From Arachnopeziza araneosa (lineage: Eukaryota > Ascomycota > Leotiomycetes > Helotiales > Arachnopezizaceae), in assembly GCA_003988855.1 (NCBI GenBank), contig QYAI01000210.1, positions 1-37,764 on the forward strand: 37,764 nucleotides of DNA. Direction: 5' to 3'. The position numbers and the translations under genes were made by a program. Below, piece by piece: positions 11,975 to 21,773 of the stretch. Below the pieces are notes generated by a model. It saw only the letters and a list, made by a program, of their open reading frames with translations. It made no database searches and had not been told where the DNA came from. Each line of letters starts with the position of its first letter. Within the stretch, counting starts at the first letter, position 1.

Positions 11975-12693
11975 ATGCGTCTTTTCGAGTTCAAGAATAG
12001 TGGCGATATCGATTGACGAAAGATGTCGTGCACAGTTCCCAGCCTTACGTTATACTTTCGCATACCTGTGATGATGACGAAGACGAGGTCAGCTACAAAG
12101 TCTCGATAGGATGTATTTGAAGACTAAAGATGGATATAAAAAGATATCGTTTTGCAGAGAGCAGGCTGTACGTGATGGCTGCAATACCTACCTACCTTAG
12201 GTGCTGCTGGGTGGACACGTGCCGCATTGACAAATCAAAGGTATGAACTCCTTGTTTCAAATGCGGTATCGGATGTTTCAGCTAGAATCATGAGAAAGTC
12301 GACTCATCTATGCAGCTGTCGGAGTTAGTCTTCCGCAGAGTCGGCAGTTTGCCCGCTGGAAACTTCAAGAACTTATTGCTCCACGGTCGTTTGAGTTGAC
12401 TGCTCAGTGGCAAGCGATTTGGTAGCAAGCAATCGTCGAAGAGACAACTGTGTGAAATAACTGGAATTGTCATTCTAGCTCTTCAAGGAGCCTCTTTATC
12501 AACTTTCGAGGTCAATAAGCGATTGTCATGGGCAAAACACCGTGAGACGGATTACGGAGAAGACAAGGTCTATTCCATGTTAGGCATTTTCGACATCCAT
12601 GTGCCATCGATTTATGGTGAAGGGGCGGAAAAATGCTTCCAGGAGGGCTTCCAGAGAGCTGGAGAAGAGCCCAGGAGAATATTAGCACGGTGA
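11975..12693 (+). pseudogene. HET-domain part of the NLR relic
   Basis: The start MRLFEFKNSGDI is typical of HET proteins of this class. A shift near 12013 moves the frame to LTKDVV and VILSHTCDDDEDEVSYK. KDGYKKISFCREQAVRDG and then WVDTCRIDKSK follow in other frames. A probable old intron starts at GTATGA after DKSK and ends at CAGCTAG near 12287. The block usually found between it and the Arg-Trp-x-Leu-Gln-Glu-Leu motif seems deleted. The last open piece (12475-12693) runs from ILALQGASL through WAKHRET to IYGEGAEKCF and then stops. Confidence 0.82.
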
Positions 12694-13019
12694 ACTGTTG
12701 GCCGGGTCGTATACTCCTCCTAGTTTCGCCAGTCGGCCAAAAATATCGAACAACCAGTCATTCTCCGTCCTTTCCTCTCACCGCTAGAATCGTCTCATCC
12801 ATGAGCCGTTCTCTCATTCTGAGTGTCTCATGTCTGATGGTAAGTAGAAGCCTAATCATTCGGAATAGAGGTGACTAATGGGCAATGATGAGACAATCCC
12901 GGACCACTTTCGATATAATTCAGCAATCGATTTGGCGGCCTGAAGCTGGATCACCTGAGACTCGAAAGATCCAATTATAGGTAACGAGCAACCAAGGCAT
13001 GAATGGTACGATTTAACGG

Positions 13020-14200
13020 CCAAGAATAGAGTAGCTCTACTTCGCTAAATCGATGACCGTCTAAAAGCTTACCAGCTGTCCAGGGAACAACCTGTCGCTG
13101 GTTTCTTACCAAATCCGAATTTAAAATATCGTATGACCCGGTGCAACAGCTAGTCCCTGGTTTCTCCGGACAAACAAAATCCCGGTACTCATAATTCAAC
13201 TCCGATAAAATTCTTTTCGACCACGCCATTCTCAAAGCTCAAGGCAATTCCTCACAAATCACGATCTCAATCTCTTTCTAGCGCGGGGAACGGCTAAGGG
13301 GAATACAACAGATGGTCTTTTCCGCCTTCTTCTTCCCTAGCATTTTAAAGAGGCAAAAGACTCCGAAGAAACCGTGCAGCAGACCACACGCGATGGCATA
13401 TAGGTTATCCGGCGCAATGAATGACGTGATGAAATGTTAAAGCATGCTATTTCAGAACTTCGGCCGTCGGTCCTTGGCAATATCCATTCATGCATTAGAT
13501 GAATGCGATGAGAGACAGACTACTGACATGGTTTGCCCCTTTGAGGAGCTATCCGAGACCGGTCTCGGGTTCGGTTACTTTTTTTTCCCCTCTTGTCAAT
13601 ACGGGTCGGACATACAAATGACATTGAACACTTTCTCAAATCGAAGCTTAGGCTAGGCAAGTCAAAGCAAGCTATATTACTCCGACCGGACATTATTGAG
13701 AAATCTTCAGGGATTTCCCTTTGGGTTCTCTTAGTTCTAGAGATTCTCAGCTCTGAGTATCTCAGCCGCTCTGCCCCCATCTAGAAGGTCTGTGAGCGTC
13801 TCAAGCAAATCCCGCCGAAATCGCACGATTCGTTCGCGATGGTTTAGTTTAGTGAGACATGAGAAGAACCCTTAAGAGCGTGGCTTTGTCTCAAATGGGA
13901 TTTTCTTTACGATTGGTCTAATAAAGCCACAAGAACTCTATTTCGCTGTTCAGCTCGCTCTCGATAAGAAATGTTTCTTTCTTATGTTTCTTTCTTTCGG
14001 GATCATGAGGGTATGAATTTGGATGCGATGAAGACTTTCGTAAGAAGCTGTGCTTGGCCGAAGTGGCACGGAACAACTCTTCCGAGGTCCAGTTTATTCA
14101 CGAGTATATTAGAGATCTATGGCTGGTGAAGTTGAAGGGCCAGTAGTCTGGAACTTCCGGCATTTCGTGCGTCATTGGCACAAGGTTTCAAGGGACTGCT
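13020..14200 (+). pseudogene. NACHT NTPase part of the NLR relic
   Basis: TCRWFLTKSEFKISYDP (from about 13092) matches the stretch that precedes the P-loop in this class. The P-loop region reads PGTHNST at 13181, so the Gly-Lys that binds phosphate has become His-Asn. ITISISF, a stop, and RGERLRG follow, in place of the usual SFFFxARGxxL. IHALDECDE at 13484-13510 is Walker B, followed by GHTNDIEHFL and then SSGISLWVLLVLEIL. Beyond it, LKQIPPKSHDSF, KPQELYFAVQLALDK and SSEVQFIHEYIRDLW continue the downstream helical part in shifted frames. Confidence 0.8.
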
Positions 14201-14726
14201 GTTCAGTTCAGCTGAACACTTCACTCACCTAACATGACAAGATACCAAACTTTCCAATAGCCTCAAAGACAGCACAGACGTGGGAGACAATGCGCTTAAT
14301 TTCCGTTATCGATTTTAAGTGTCCTTGCCACATCATGGCGTTCAACAGAATGCGATCGGCCAAAGGGATTCTTTCTCTGACTTCCCTTTTCAACGCTGGA
14401 TACTCCTGGGCAACACTCTTGAAAGGTAGGTTATGCGACATCTTAAACACTCAATCAACCCGCCCTACCTTGTTGCAGAAAGCTGTGGCCGATCTTGGTC
14501 AGGATCCATTCCCACAGAGTGTCATGTATCGATGTTGGGAATGAGCGTTGGCCCGCCAATGTTTGCCGCACTGGCTCCAAAAGCTATGACGCAGTTGCGG
14601 TCCAGACATGTATAGAAACACAGGCCCAAATGTAAGCAAAAGAACCTTCTCTCGTCATCTACGCAACAAAATTGAGAGAGTGATGTTAAACCTATTAGTT
14701 TTGTCCGCACCTTCGATTATTCTACA

Positions 14727-15605
14727 TCACAGGGAAGGGAGGTATCACTTCTCATGCCGCAGAGCATGGCGATGAATCAACCCTGAATTTCCTCCATGCC
14801 TTTAGCAAATTGGACGTTCAGTCAAAATATGAGTCTAGTCAGACCCCGCTGTCGTACGCCACAGAGGAAGGGCATGGCATCATGGTAGGGCTGCTTCTAC
14901 AGAACAACGCAGTGCGTCGTAGTAAGACTGCTAATACAGAACAGCGCAGAATTACCACCTGGAAGCAGATTTCAAAACTCACCCCACTGTCATCCACAGC
15001 ACATCTAGGATATGCGGAGATGCCAAAGCTGTTGGCAGAGGATGACGAAGGGCGAAAGAATAGAGCTGCATCGGATTGGACAGCCCTATCATCTCCCAAC
15101 AGAGCTGAAGTAGCTGTCGACAGTGATGCTATTGCTGGAGGGCGGTATGGAGACGGAATTCGAAAATACGCACTGTTGTCTGACGCCTCTATCTTGGGCA
15201 GCAACAAGCGGCGACGTGTCGATCTTTAAGCTGTTACTAGAAAGAGGTGCAATCTAAACTCCAGACAGGACGAGGGTCACATCAATGGCAGAAGGTTAGG
15301 GACACGAGATGGGGCTGAAACTCCTGCTACAGAGAGATCCAAAGGTGGAGAGTTAGAATAAGGATCATGGTCAAATGTCTCTGCTATAAGCAGCAGGAAG
15401 AAGTGATAAGATTGCCTCTAGAACAAAGGTGCAGAAGTAGAAATAAAAGCTGAAGAATGTGGCCTGGATACTTGGGGACCGGACACCATCCGGAGGTGGT
15501 GAAAGCTAGTGTACGCTACGCCGATATCTACTCGAAAAGCGCCACCGCGCTATACACGCCGTCGACAATGGACACGCAGCAGCTGTCGAGCGGTTGAGTC
15601 ATTGA
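14727..15605 (+). pseudogene. ankyrin-repeat part of the NLR relic
   Basis: One frame stays open from about 14727 to 15229. It contains ankyrin-like pieces (TPLSYATEEGHGIMVGLLL, then TPLSSTAHLGYAEMPKLL) that drift increasingly from the consensus. Further fragments (IFKLLLERGAI near 15219, GLKLLLQRD near 15311, NGHAAAVERL near 15568) appear in other frames and end in stops. The repeat number of the ancestral protein cannot be read. Confidence 0.7.
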
Positions 15606-18498
15606 GCGGCTGCGGGCTGCAAAATAGCGTCTTCCTGGCACTTGTGATTGATGCCCTCCCACCTTCTTGGAAACTCAAAATTCATGCCCAAGCAATCTCT
15701 TGCTTACAAACGCCAAAGTAGAGGTTTCTTGGTAGCCCTCTGCTGTGTCACAGGCATGCCACGAAGGGAAATCATGATCCAATCTCTCCCGGAGGAGCTG
15801 TCAAGGAGGGGGGAGCAAGTGCGTCCCTTGAGACACGTTGAGATGGTAGACTGGTTTTGTAGGGAACAAGATAGGTGTGCAAACACAAACTAGATGAGAT
15901 ATCCCATGCATTATGGACTATGGACTACAGACTATCTCCTGCGTTGTTGGCGATATTTGGGCTCACGAGCCCAGTAGAGATAATTTAGTGGGCCTGTACA
16001 GGCTTATTTTGTATGGCGGAAGGACCATGCTAGCTCATTTTGGCTTCCGATGCCTTTAGTGCCGAGGGAGGGAAAGTCTAGAAGAACAGCCCCCTCCTCG
16101 GAACTTCTGGTGTGCAATTCATAACAATATCACGTGATTCCCGCCACTTTCATTCCCAGCGTCGCAACGTCTTTTGATCCCGGACTGTACGGAAATGATT
16201 CGGAATCCAAACGGATGACCTGATTGAAGAGCACCAACCAACCGGCGAAGCTTTGAGGGCGTGACGCTTGGTGGTCAAAAGAGTGAGTTAAGAAAACCGC
16301 CCCTGCCGAGATTACCCTCCTATGAACTGACTCAATTGGCCGTATCTAATGAGCTAGGATCAGAGCTCGTTCAAGTTGCAACTTTCGGACACGGGCGGAG
16401 AAAATATAGCCCTACCCTTGCTTGATCAGAGAGCTTCCAGTCGCACAAACTCAAATTTAATTATTCAACGCAGAAATTGTTACCTTTGCTTTAGCCATTG
16501 ATAACGCAATTGTTTGAATGAAGATATCTCGCAGACGACGTGAGTGCTTCTCTCCTCTCCTGTTCAAGTCTTTGTGTCGGCGGGCCGCGAATGGCACGAG
16601 AGAGCGCGCGCGGTAGCTTTCGTCGTCCATCTCTCATCCCAAATGCAGGAATCCGAGTCACCCTTTTCGTTCTCTCTTGCTGTAGTGCAGGGCATGCAAT
16701 GCTTGATACCCAACCCATTTCGACTCACCGTCGATGCTCACGCCGAGGAGTCTCTTGCTGCGAGGGTTCAACAACATGCCGCCCTCAGCCTCGCCTCTGG
16801 GACGTAGCTTTGAGGACGAGTGTTTGCGTGGGACGAGATCTGGCCATGCCGGTAGTTTGTTCGGGTGGATGGATTCGTGGCCAGTGTCACCGAGATTCGT
16901 GCTTCGTATAGGATGGAGATATCGTTTGACCCTAATGCTTTTTTCTTTACACTAGAAATATGTCAGCCTCCTGCAAATGATTTGGCCACTTTTTTAAGTG
17001 GGGGCACTGAGATCAGCACGCCGGAGGTGGGACGAGTGTTGCACCACTAAGACGTCGGCTTGGATGGAATGCGATGAAGATGCAAAGGAGAGATCAATCA
17101 GTCTTCGATCTGCGGTTCCAGAACCAAAAGCTGCCCCGGTCCGTCGCAGGTGCTGGAGTGGCCGTGTTTCCCTTCTCTTCTTCGTCGATTGAGAGTTATT
17201 TATCCATCTCTTTATTCAGTTGCTCAAAAGATGGCTGTCGTTGCGCACTACTGCAGAGGCCATGCAGGCTTCGCCAGGGTTCATGCCTACCCTGTTCGTT
17301 GGCGACGGCTGGGAACCTGGAGTAAAATATTTTGGTGACCTGCGAGTAATTCTTTGTCTCTTCGTCCACCGTGTGTTTGCGTCGCTCCAATTTATTATTG
17401 TCAGACACTATCTCGATGAGGCTGGCTCATTTCTGCTAGTCCTGAATGGGTGACCCTGGTCCATGGCTCGTTGAGATCAGTCGTTGCAACAGGATGCTTA
17501 TTCTCCTTCCTCCAACAACGCGTCTACGGTTCAAACGCGTCCGGATTATCCATCCATATCTCAATTGTTCATCAATAAAAATAGATTCTTGTTAATCGTC
17601 GCTAATAGCTATTTTTACCTGGCAGGCTCAAAATCCCCGAGATCCTAGCTCCTGCAAAGCTGCCCAACATTACTGGCCCGGGTACAGGGAACGACAGACG
17701 CGTGAAGGCACTACGGAGGGACCGCAAAGGCATATGCGAACCATAGAGCATGGTAAGTTGGGCTGAAGTGAGGCAGCGTCCGCACCCCCTCCTGTGCAAA
17801 GCATGTAGGCTGGGCGGAGGGGAGGAATTTAGGTTGAGGAGCTGATGTTGTGGTATTGATAGCCTCCTTCCAAATCTAAGAAGAGGACAATTTTTATCTG
17901 GTCTTGTGTACATACGCCCTTCAATTGTCGGCTGGTTTCCCCTCCGCCAGTTCATGTAGACGCTGACCTGCTCGTAGTGCCATTGTGGCCAGACTAGGAT
18001 AAGCATTCGCACTGATACGTGCACGAACTGCTCCCAGACACGATGTTCCAACTGCCAGACAGAAAAGGTTGTCGTGAAGTAGTGGGCAATACAACGCCAC
18101 GACTTACCGTGGAGGGTGACATCAGGCTCTCGGTGTCTGGAACTGGATGTCATATAAGAGTGGACGGTAGACTGCCACGACACATGATGGGGAGTGACAC
18201 AAGGCTCCCATCTTCTGGCATAGGATGATATATAACAGTGGCGCTTTGCTGAGGGTCATGACAAGCTGTACAAGAAGTGTTGTCTCTGTATGTAACCTAT
18301 TCTGCATCCCGGATGTTGGAGGAGTTCAAAAGGTGCCCACTAAATCAACCGCTATGGTATTATCAACAGCTTATACCTTTCGAGACTATGCTTCCTTGAT
18401 AGTTCCGCCCTTGAAGATCTCACCATTGCCTGTTCCAACCCACATACTATCCAGTTCTTCAGTTGTATATTTTGAATTTACCCGGCTGCACGAGCAGA
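15606..18498. other. long stretch without a recognised gene
   Basis: Overlapping open frames of 60-193 codons occur on both strands, but none has a motif or a convincing splice model. The region from 16.5 to 17.4 kb is comparatively GC-rich and holds open frames in all three plus frames, such as the one ending at 16955 with GSLFGWMDSWPVSPRF. It could be an old coding relic. A TCACGTGA octamer lies at 16130-16137 and a 78-bp tandem duplication at about 18090-18245. Confidence 0.4.
18090..18245. repeat. two-copy 78-bp diverged tandem repeat
   Basis: The segments starting near 18090 and 18168 align at a constant 78-base offset without gaps. Matching anchors are GCCACGAC (18096 and 18174), GTGAC (18116 and 18194), AGGCTC (18124 and 18202) and TATAA-AGTGG (18153 and 18231). 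The copies differ at many positions, so the duplication is old. It lies about 250 bp upstream of the CorA-like start. Confidence 0.6.
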
Positions 18499-20880
18499 AT
18501 GCCAACGCCAGGGGAAACTCCTAGCCGGAGGGGTAGGCGCTCGAGCCCTTTTGGAAACTTTGCTTCAGATGAGTGGGATCCGAAATACTTGACACCACGT
18601 GGAGAGGTCAAGTACGCCGAGGAAAATAAGCGCTTGATCGACACTCTCGACTTGGACGAGGCTGATTTGGTTCGGACTTTTATGAAGAGCTATGACGAAT
18701 CAGAATCCTGTCTTCCTAGGGCCGACAAAGTCGAAGAGTTTTGCAAAGGCGCTACGCTGGAAGAATTGCGAACTGGTAAAGGGGTGGGAGAACGTCCCGT
18801 TGCGTTATTGGACGACAGAGGGGAAGTGAACGGTCTCGATGTGGCGAGATACTACCATGGCCCACTGACCTTATCAGTCCTTTATCAACTGCTCATGAAA
18901 CCGGTAAGATATTACGATTCTAAAACCCCCTCCTTCTTAATCTGCGGCGAAGCAGAGCTGACCTTGGCCAAATATAGCGGTATCACATTGTTGAAAGAAG
19001 CAAGAAGAGAAGCTCAGTAATTCTAGAGGAGGATGATACCGCGGATACAAGTTCAGACTTGATATCAGATTCAGATTCAGATTCAGACTCAGATTCAGAC
19101 CCAGAGGAGCTTCGGAATGAGTACAGAAAATCGGGAAAATATGGCGAAGTTAAGAAACAGGTCCAGCCAAATGCTGAACGGAGAAAAATGTGTGTACACA
19201 CAAAGCCGACTTTATGAATGCCAATGACGCTAACCGCGCCGTAGATTTATCACCGACCTCGATCGCTGGAGCATCTTGGTATTGATGGCTACCGCGTCTA
19301 AAAACCAAGCTTCAGGTCTTCGCGAAGCCATCTACATGCATCTCAACTTCGAGAATTTCATCGGGGCAATCTTACCAGTAAGAAACCTCTGCTTATATGT
19401 ATCATTGTGGTATTAACAGTGGTCCTGTAGTCTACGGGCTTGGAGATGTATCAACTGGCGTTTCACATTCCTTTCTTCGCCTGGAGGACGTCCGACAAGC
19501 CTCGCCTCGATCCTCGCCGCCAACTTAACTCAAGAGGCTTAAGAGAATCCGAAGATGTGTCATTTCTCAACTGGTCTCGTAAAAAAGACTCTGATTTTCT
19601 CCACGAGGCACAGTACTCTTGTTTAGTGGCCGGAACGGACGAGACCAACTGGGTTGCTTATGGATTCTTTGACACGTATTTTGATGATGATGGAGAAGCA
19701 AGAGAAAGTGCAGAAGGATATCACAATGACAGCCTCAGCCCAGATGGTATTCTTGCCGATGGTCTTACATTTGGTGTCGTCGAAGCAAGCAGAACCCCCC
19801 GAACGGCTAGAGATTATTGGCTCTGTGTGTTTCGCATTCGCATTGCTCATGTGCAGCGTGAGTGGGAGCAAGTGGTTACAAAGGTGGAAGCAAGTATCCG
19901 CGAATATAAACAGGTACGTGATCTTCGTTGGACTTCACGGCAGCTGTAATATTTGAGAATGATTCAGAGCCTACTTGAATTCATAGGAAGGTGTGATTTC
20001 TGGATGAAGGTGAAATGCTTTATAAGATTCATACAAGATTCTTGGTATTTCAAAGATGTTCGACTTTGTCAAAGATCCGATTATTAACATGACTCAGCAG
20101 GTTCATAGGCATACCTCCGATCTATTCAGACATCCCGCCTCTCTGAAAACAGACAAAGAGTACCATGAGGGAGTTCTAAAGTCGCGCGACTGGGTAGTCA
20201 ATGTGAAGAGGCTTACATCCGATTTGTCTCAACACCTATCAAGTACCGTTGACGCCTGTGATAAATTCCGTGATGATTATTCGGTATACTTTGAACAAAC
20301 TTCCGACCATCGTTCGCTTCCCGAAATCAAACGCAGCTTTGATCGATTAGAGTTTCTAAAGAAATCCCTCGATAAATTGGAGAAAAGCTGCGCTGGTTTT
20401 GCACAAGAGGTGAGACAGCCCCGTAACTTAATTGTCAACAATACGTCTTGTATATTTTAAAGTCGCTAACATTGTCTTTTGTTCAACCAGCTGGAACTCC
20501 AGGTCATTCTTGAAAACAGTCGATTGGGTGATCTTCAGCACAAGATAGCGGAGCAAAATAAAAAGCTGACGGTTGTCGTGATGGTAAGACAGCCCTCTTC
20601 GAATTATACCAACCACGAATTCTAACCGGTGTTGAAACTGTAGTTGTCCATTCCAGTCGCACTTGCCACCAGTTTTCTCTCAATGGACAAAGACTACACT
20701 TCTTGGGTTCCTATCAAATTCCAACCGTTCGCATTCTTCAGCTTGGTTTTCATCTTCAGCGTTCTTGGAATATGTCTCGGTGTTGTCCTGCAATACCAGA
20801 ATCGATGTTGGGATGCTATCATGGCTATCTCTGGGCAAGGATCTTCACGATCTCTTCGCAAGCAAGATGAAGCCGCGTAA
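18499..20880 (+). CDS. CorA-like fungal membrane protein
   Basis: I predict seven exons: 18499-18903, 18978-19189, 19245-19377, 19431-19913, about 20056-20409, 20491-20583 and 20644-20880. These total about 638 residues in consistent phase. The protein fits a fungal family annotated as CorA-like Mg2+ transporters: a long soluble N-terminal part (YYHGPLTLSVLYQLL, ITDLDRW, LREAIYMHL, YQLAFHIPFFAW, NWVAYGFFDT), a helical stalk, and two C-terminal membrane helices (about 561-574 and 589-610). The CorA signature GMN is absent; SMD occupies its place at 573-575, so Mg2+ transport is doubtful. A (Ser-Asp)6 stretch at residues 165-176 comes from a TCAGAT hexamer repeat. The exon 4/5 junction is the least certain. 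After about 20815 another frame stays open to 20977 and looks more protein-like, so the C-terminus may be frameshifted. Confidence 0.82.
19065..19100 (+). repeat. TCAGAT/C hexamer microsatellite in coding sequence
   Basis: Six tandem hexamers, TCAGAT with two TCAGAC variants, encode an alternating Ser-Asp tract in exon 2 of the CorA-like gene. Length changes would add or remove Ser-Asp pairs without a frameshift. Confidence 0.85.
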
Positions 20881-20977
20881 GCCAGTGGCCAAGGAAGATA
20901 TTGCACAATTTCGAAAACAACTTGGCGAGACTCAGGTCTTGATACAAGATTTGTTCGCGCAAGGCTACATCACATGA

Positions 20978-21773
20978 CGAGAAAACGTCCCTGGTAAGCA
21001 GAAAACCCCCATCCCTCAATCTTCTTGTTGGCTGCAGAAATGAAACCCAAAACAGTTTCTTCAAGTGTGTGTGGCAAGGTTTCATTCACAAGGCCGCAGC
21101 TGCACGCCTGACAGATTGTGATGTGTCTCGCTAACACTTTTCAGGGCTGCAATATTCATTCGCTAAAAATGCTCAACCGCTCTAACGGATCCGGTTCTGC
21201 AAGATGTGTTGTTCCTAAGATACAATGCTCCGATTCACCGCCTTGACGTTACACAACATACGCATACCTTGAGCGCGTGTGATTCAGTCTGGCCGATAAT
21301 AAAGAGGACGTCACAGATTGCGAAAATGCCACCACGCCCAAATGATTTTTGAAAGGCCTTTGGTACTGCGCTGCCTAGCAAAATAAGGCTATTGTACAGG
21401 AGAGAAAGGGCTGAAGAAACGGAGGAAAGGAGTCATGTTCTAAGGCACAGATGGGCGATGATGCCCGAACATCTATACAGCCGCGTGTTGCAGCCATAGA
21501 GAGAGAATCACGTTGCATTTGTCCGAAACAGTACGGCGTCATCTTTTGCCCAAGAGCCAATTGTCTCACTCCCATTGTAAGCCTCACATCGTGACTTTTC
21601 AAATGGTTGGTGCCCAACCGACACTTATGCAAGACCTGATCATTGGCTACCAACTTCCCCTCTCACAATCAAAGTAGTCTCAAGATTGAAGCTCAGTCTC
21701 CGACATCCTTCTAGCCTTACACAAAGTTCCAGCTCTCTCTCCAAACCTGCAGTAGAAAAGCGACATAGCCGCG
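20978..21773. other. intergenic between CorA-like and synthetase-like genes
   Basis: I see no gene here. It includes the 3' flank of the CorA-like gene and the upstream region of the arginyl-tRNA-synthetase-like gene. Short minus-strand open frames (21375-21653, 21680-21889) have no recognisable motifs. Confidence 0.5.

Larger units (their letters stand above)
11975..15605 (+). pseudogene. decayed HET-NACHT-ANK (NLR-like) gene
   Basis: Across 3.6 kb the plus strand shows, in correct order, pieces of a HET domain, a NACHT NTPase and ankyrin repeats, the layout of fungal NLR-like incompatibility receptors. Intact members sense a partner through the repeats, oligomerise through NACHT and trigger cell death through HET. 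Here the pieces fall in all three frames with several stops and frameshifts, so no long frame survives. Recognisable blocks include MRLFEFKN at 11975, VILSHTC near 12050, WVDTCRID near 12210, LSWAKHRET and LGIFDIHVPSIYGEG at 12520-12630, a ruined P-loop at 13181, the LDECD Walker B at 13493-13507, KPQELYFAV at 13925, VQFIHE at 14090 and an ankyrin-like TPLSYATEEGH at 14850. Each block alone is short; their order and spacing make the case strong. Confidence 0.85.

Noticed and set aside
12975..13235. Minus-strand frame of 86 codons
   Set aside because: It is the reverse of the NACHT relic; the plus strand reads TCRWFLTKSEFK and the ruined P-loop there.
16540..17453. Cluster of overlapping open frames possibly forming a spliced gene
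   Set aside because: I tried the GT donor after MKISRRR (near 16540) with the CAG acceptor near 16646. The result had no motif and ended soon. No other splice model gave a convincing protein.
17602..18183. 193-codon minus-strand open frame
   Set aside because: It is long enough to notice but has no recognisable motif, no signal peptide and an odd composition. It overlaps the 78-bp tandem duplication. I left it out as unsupported.
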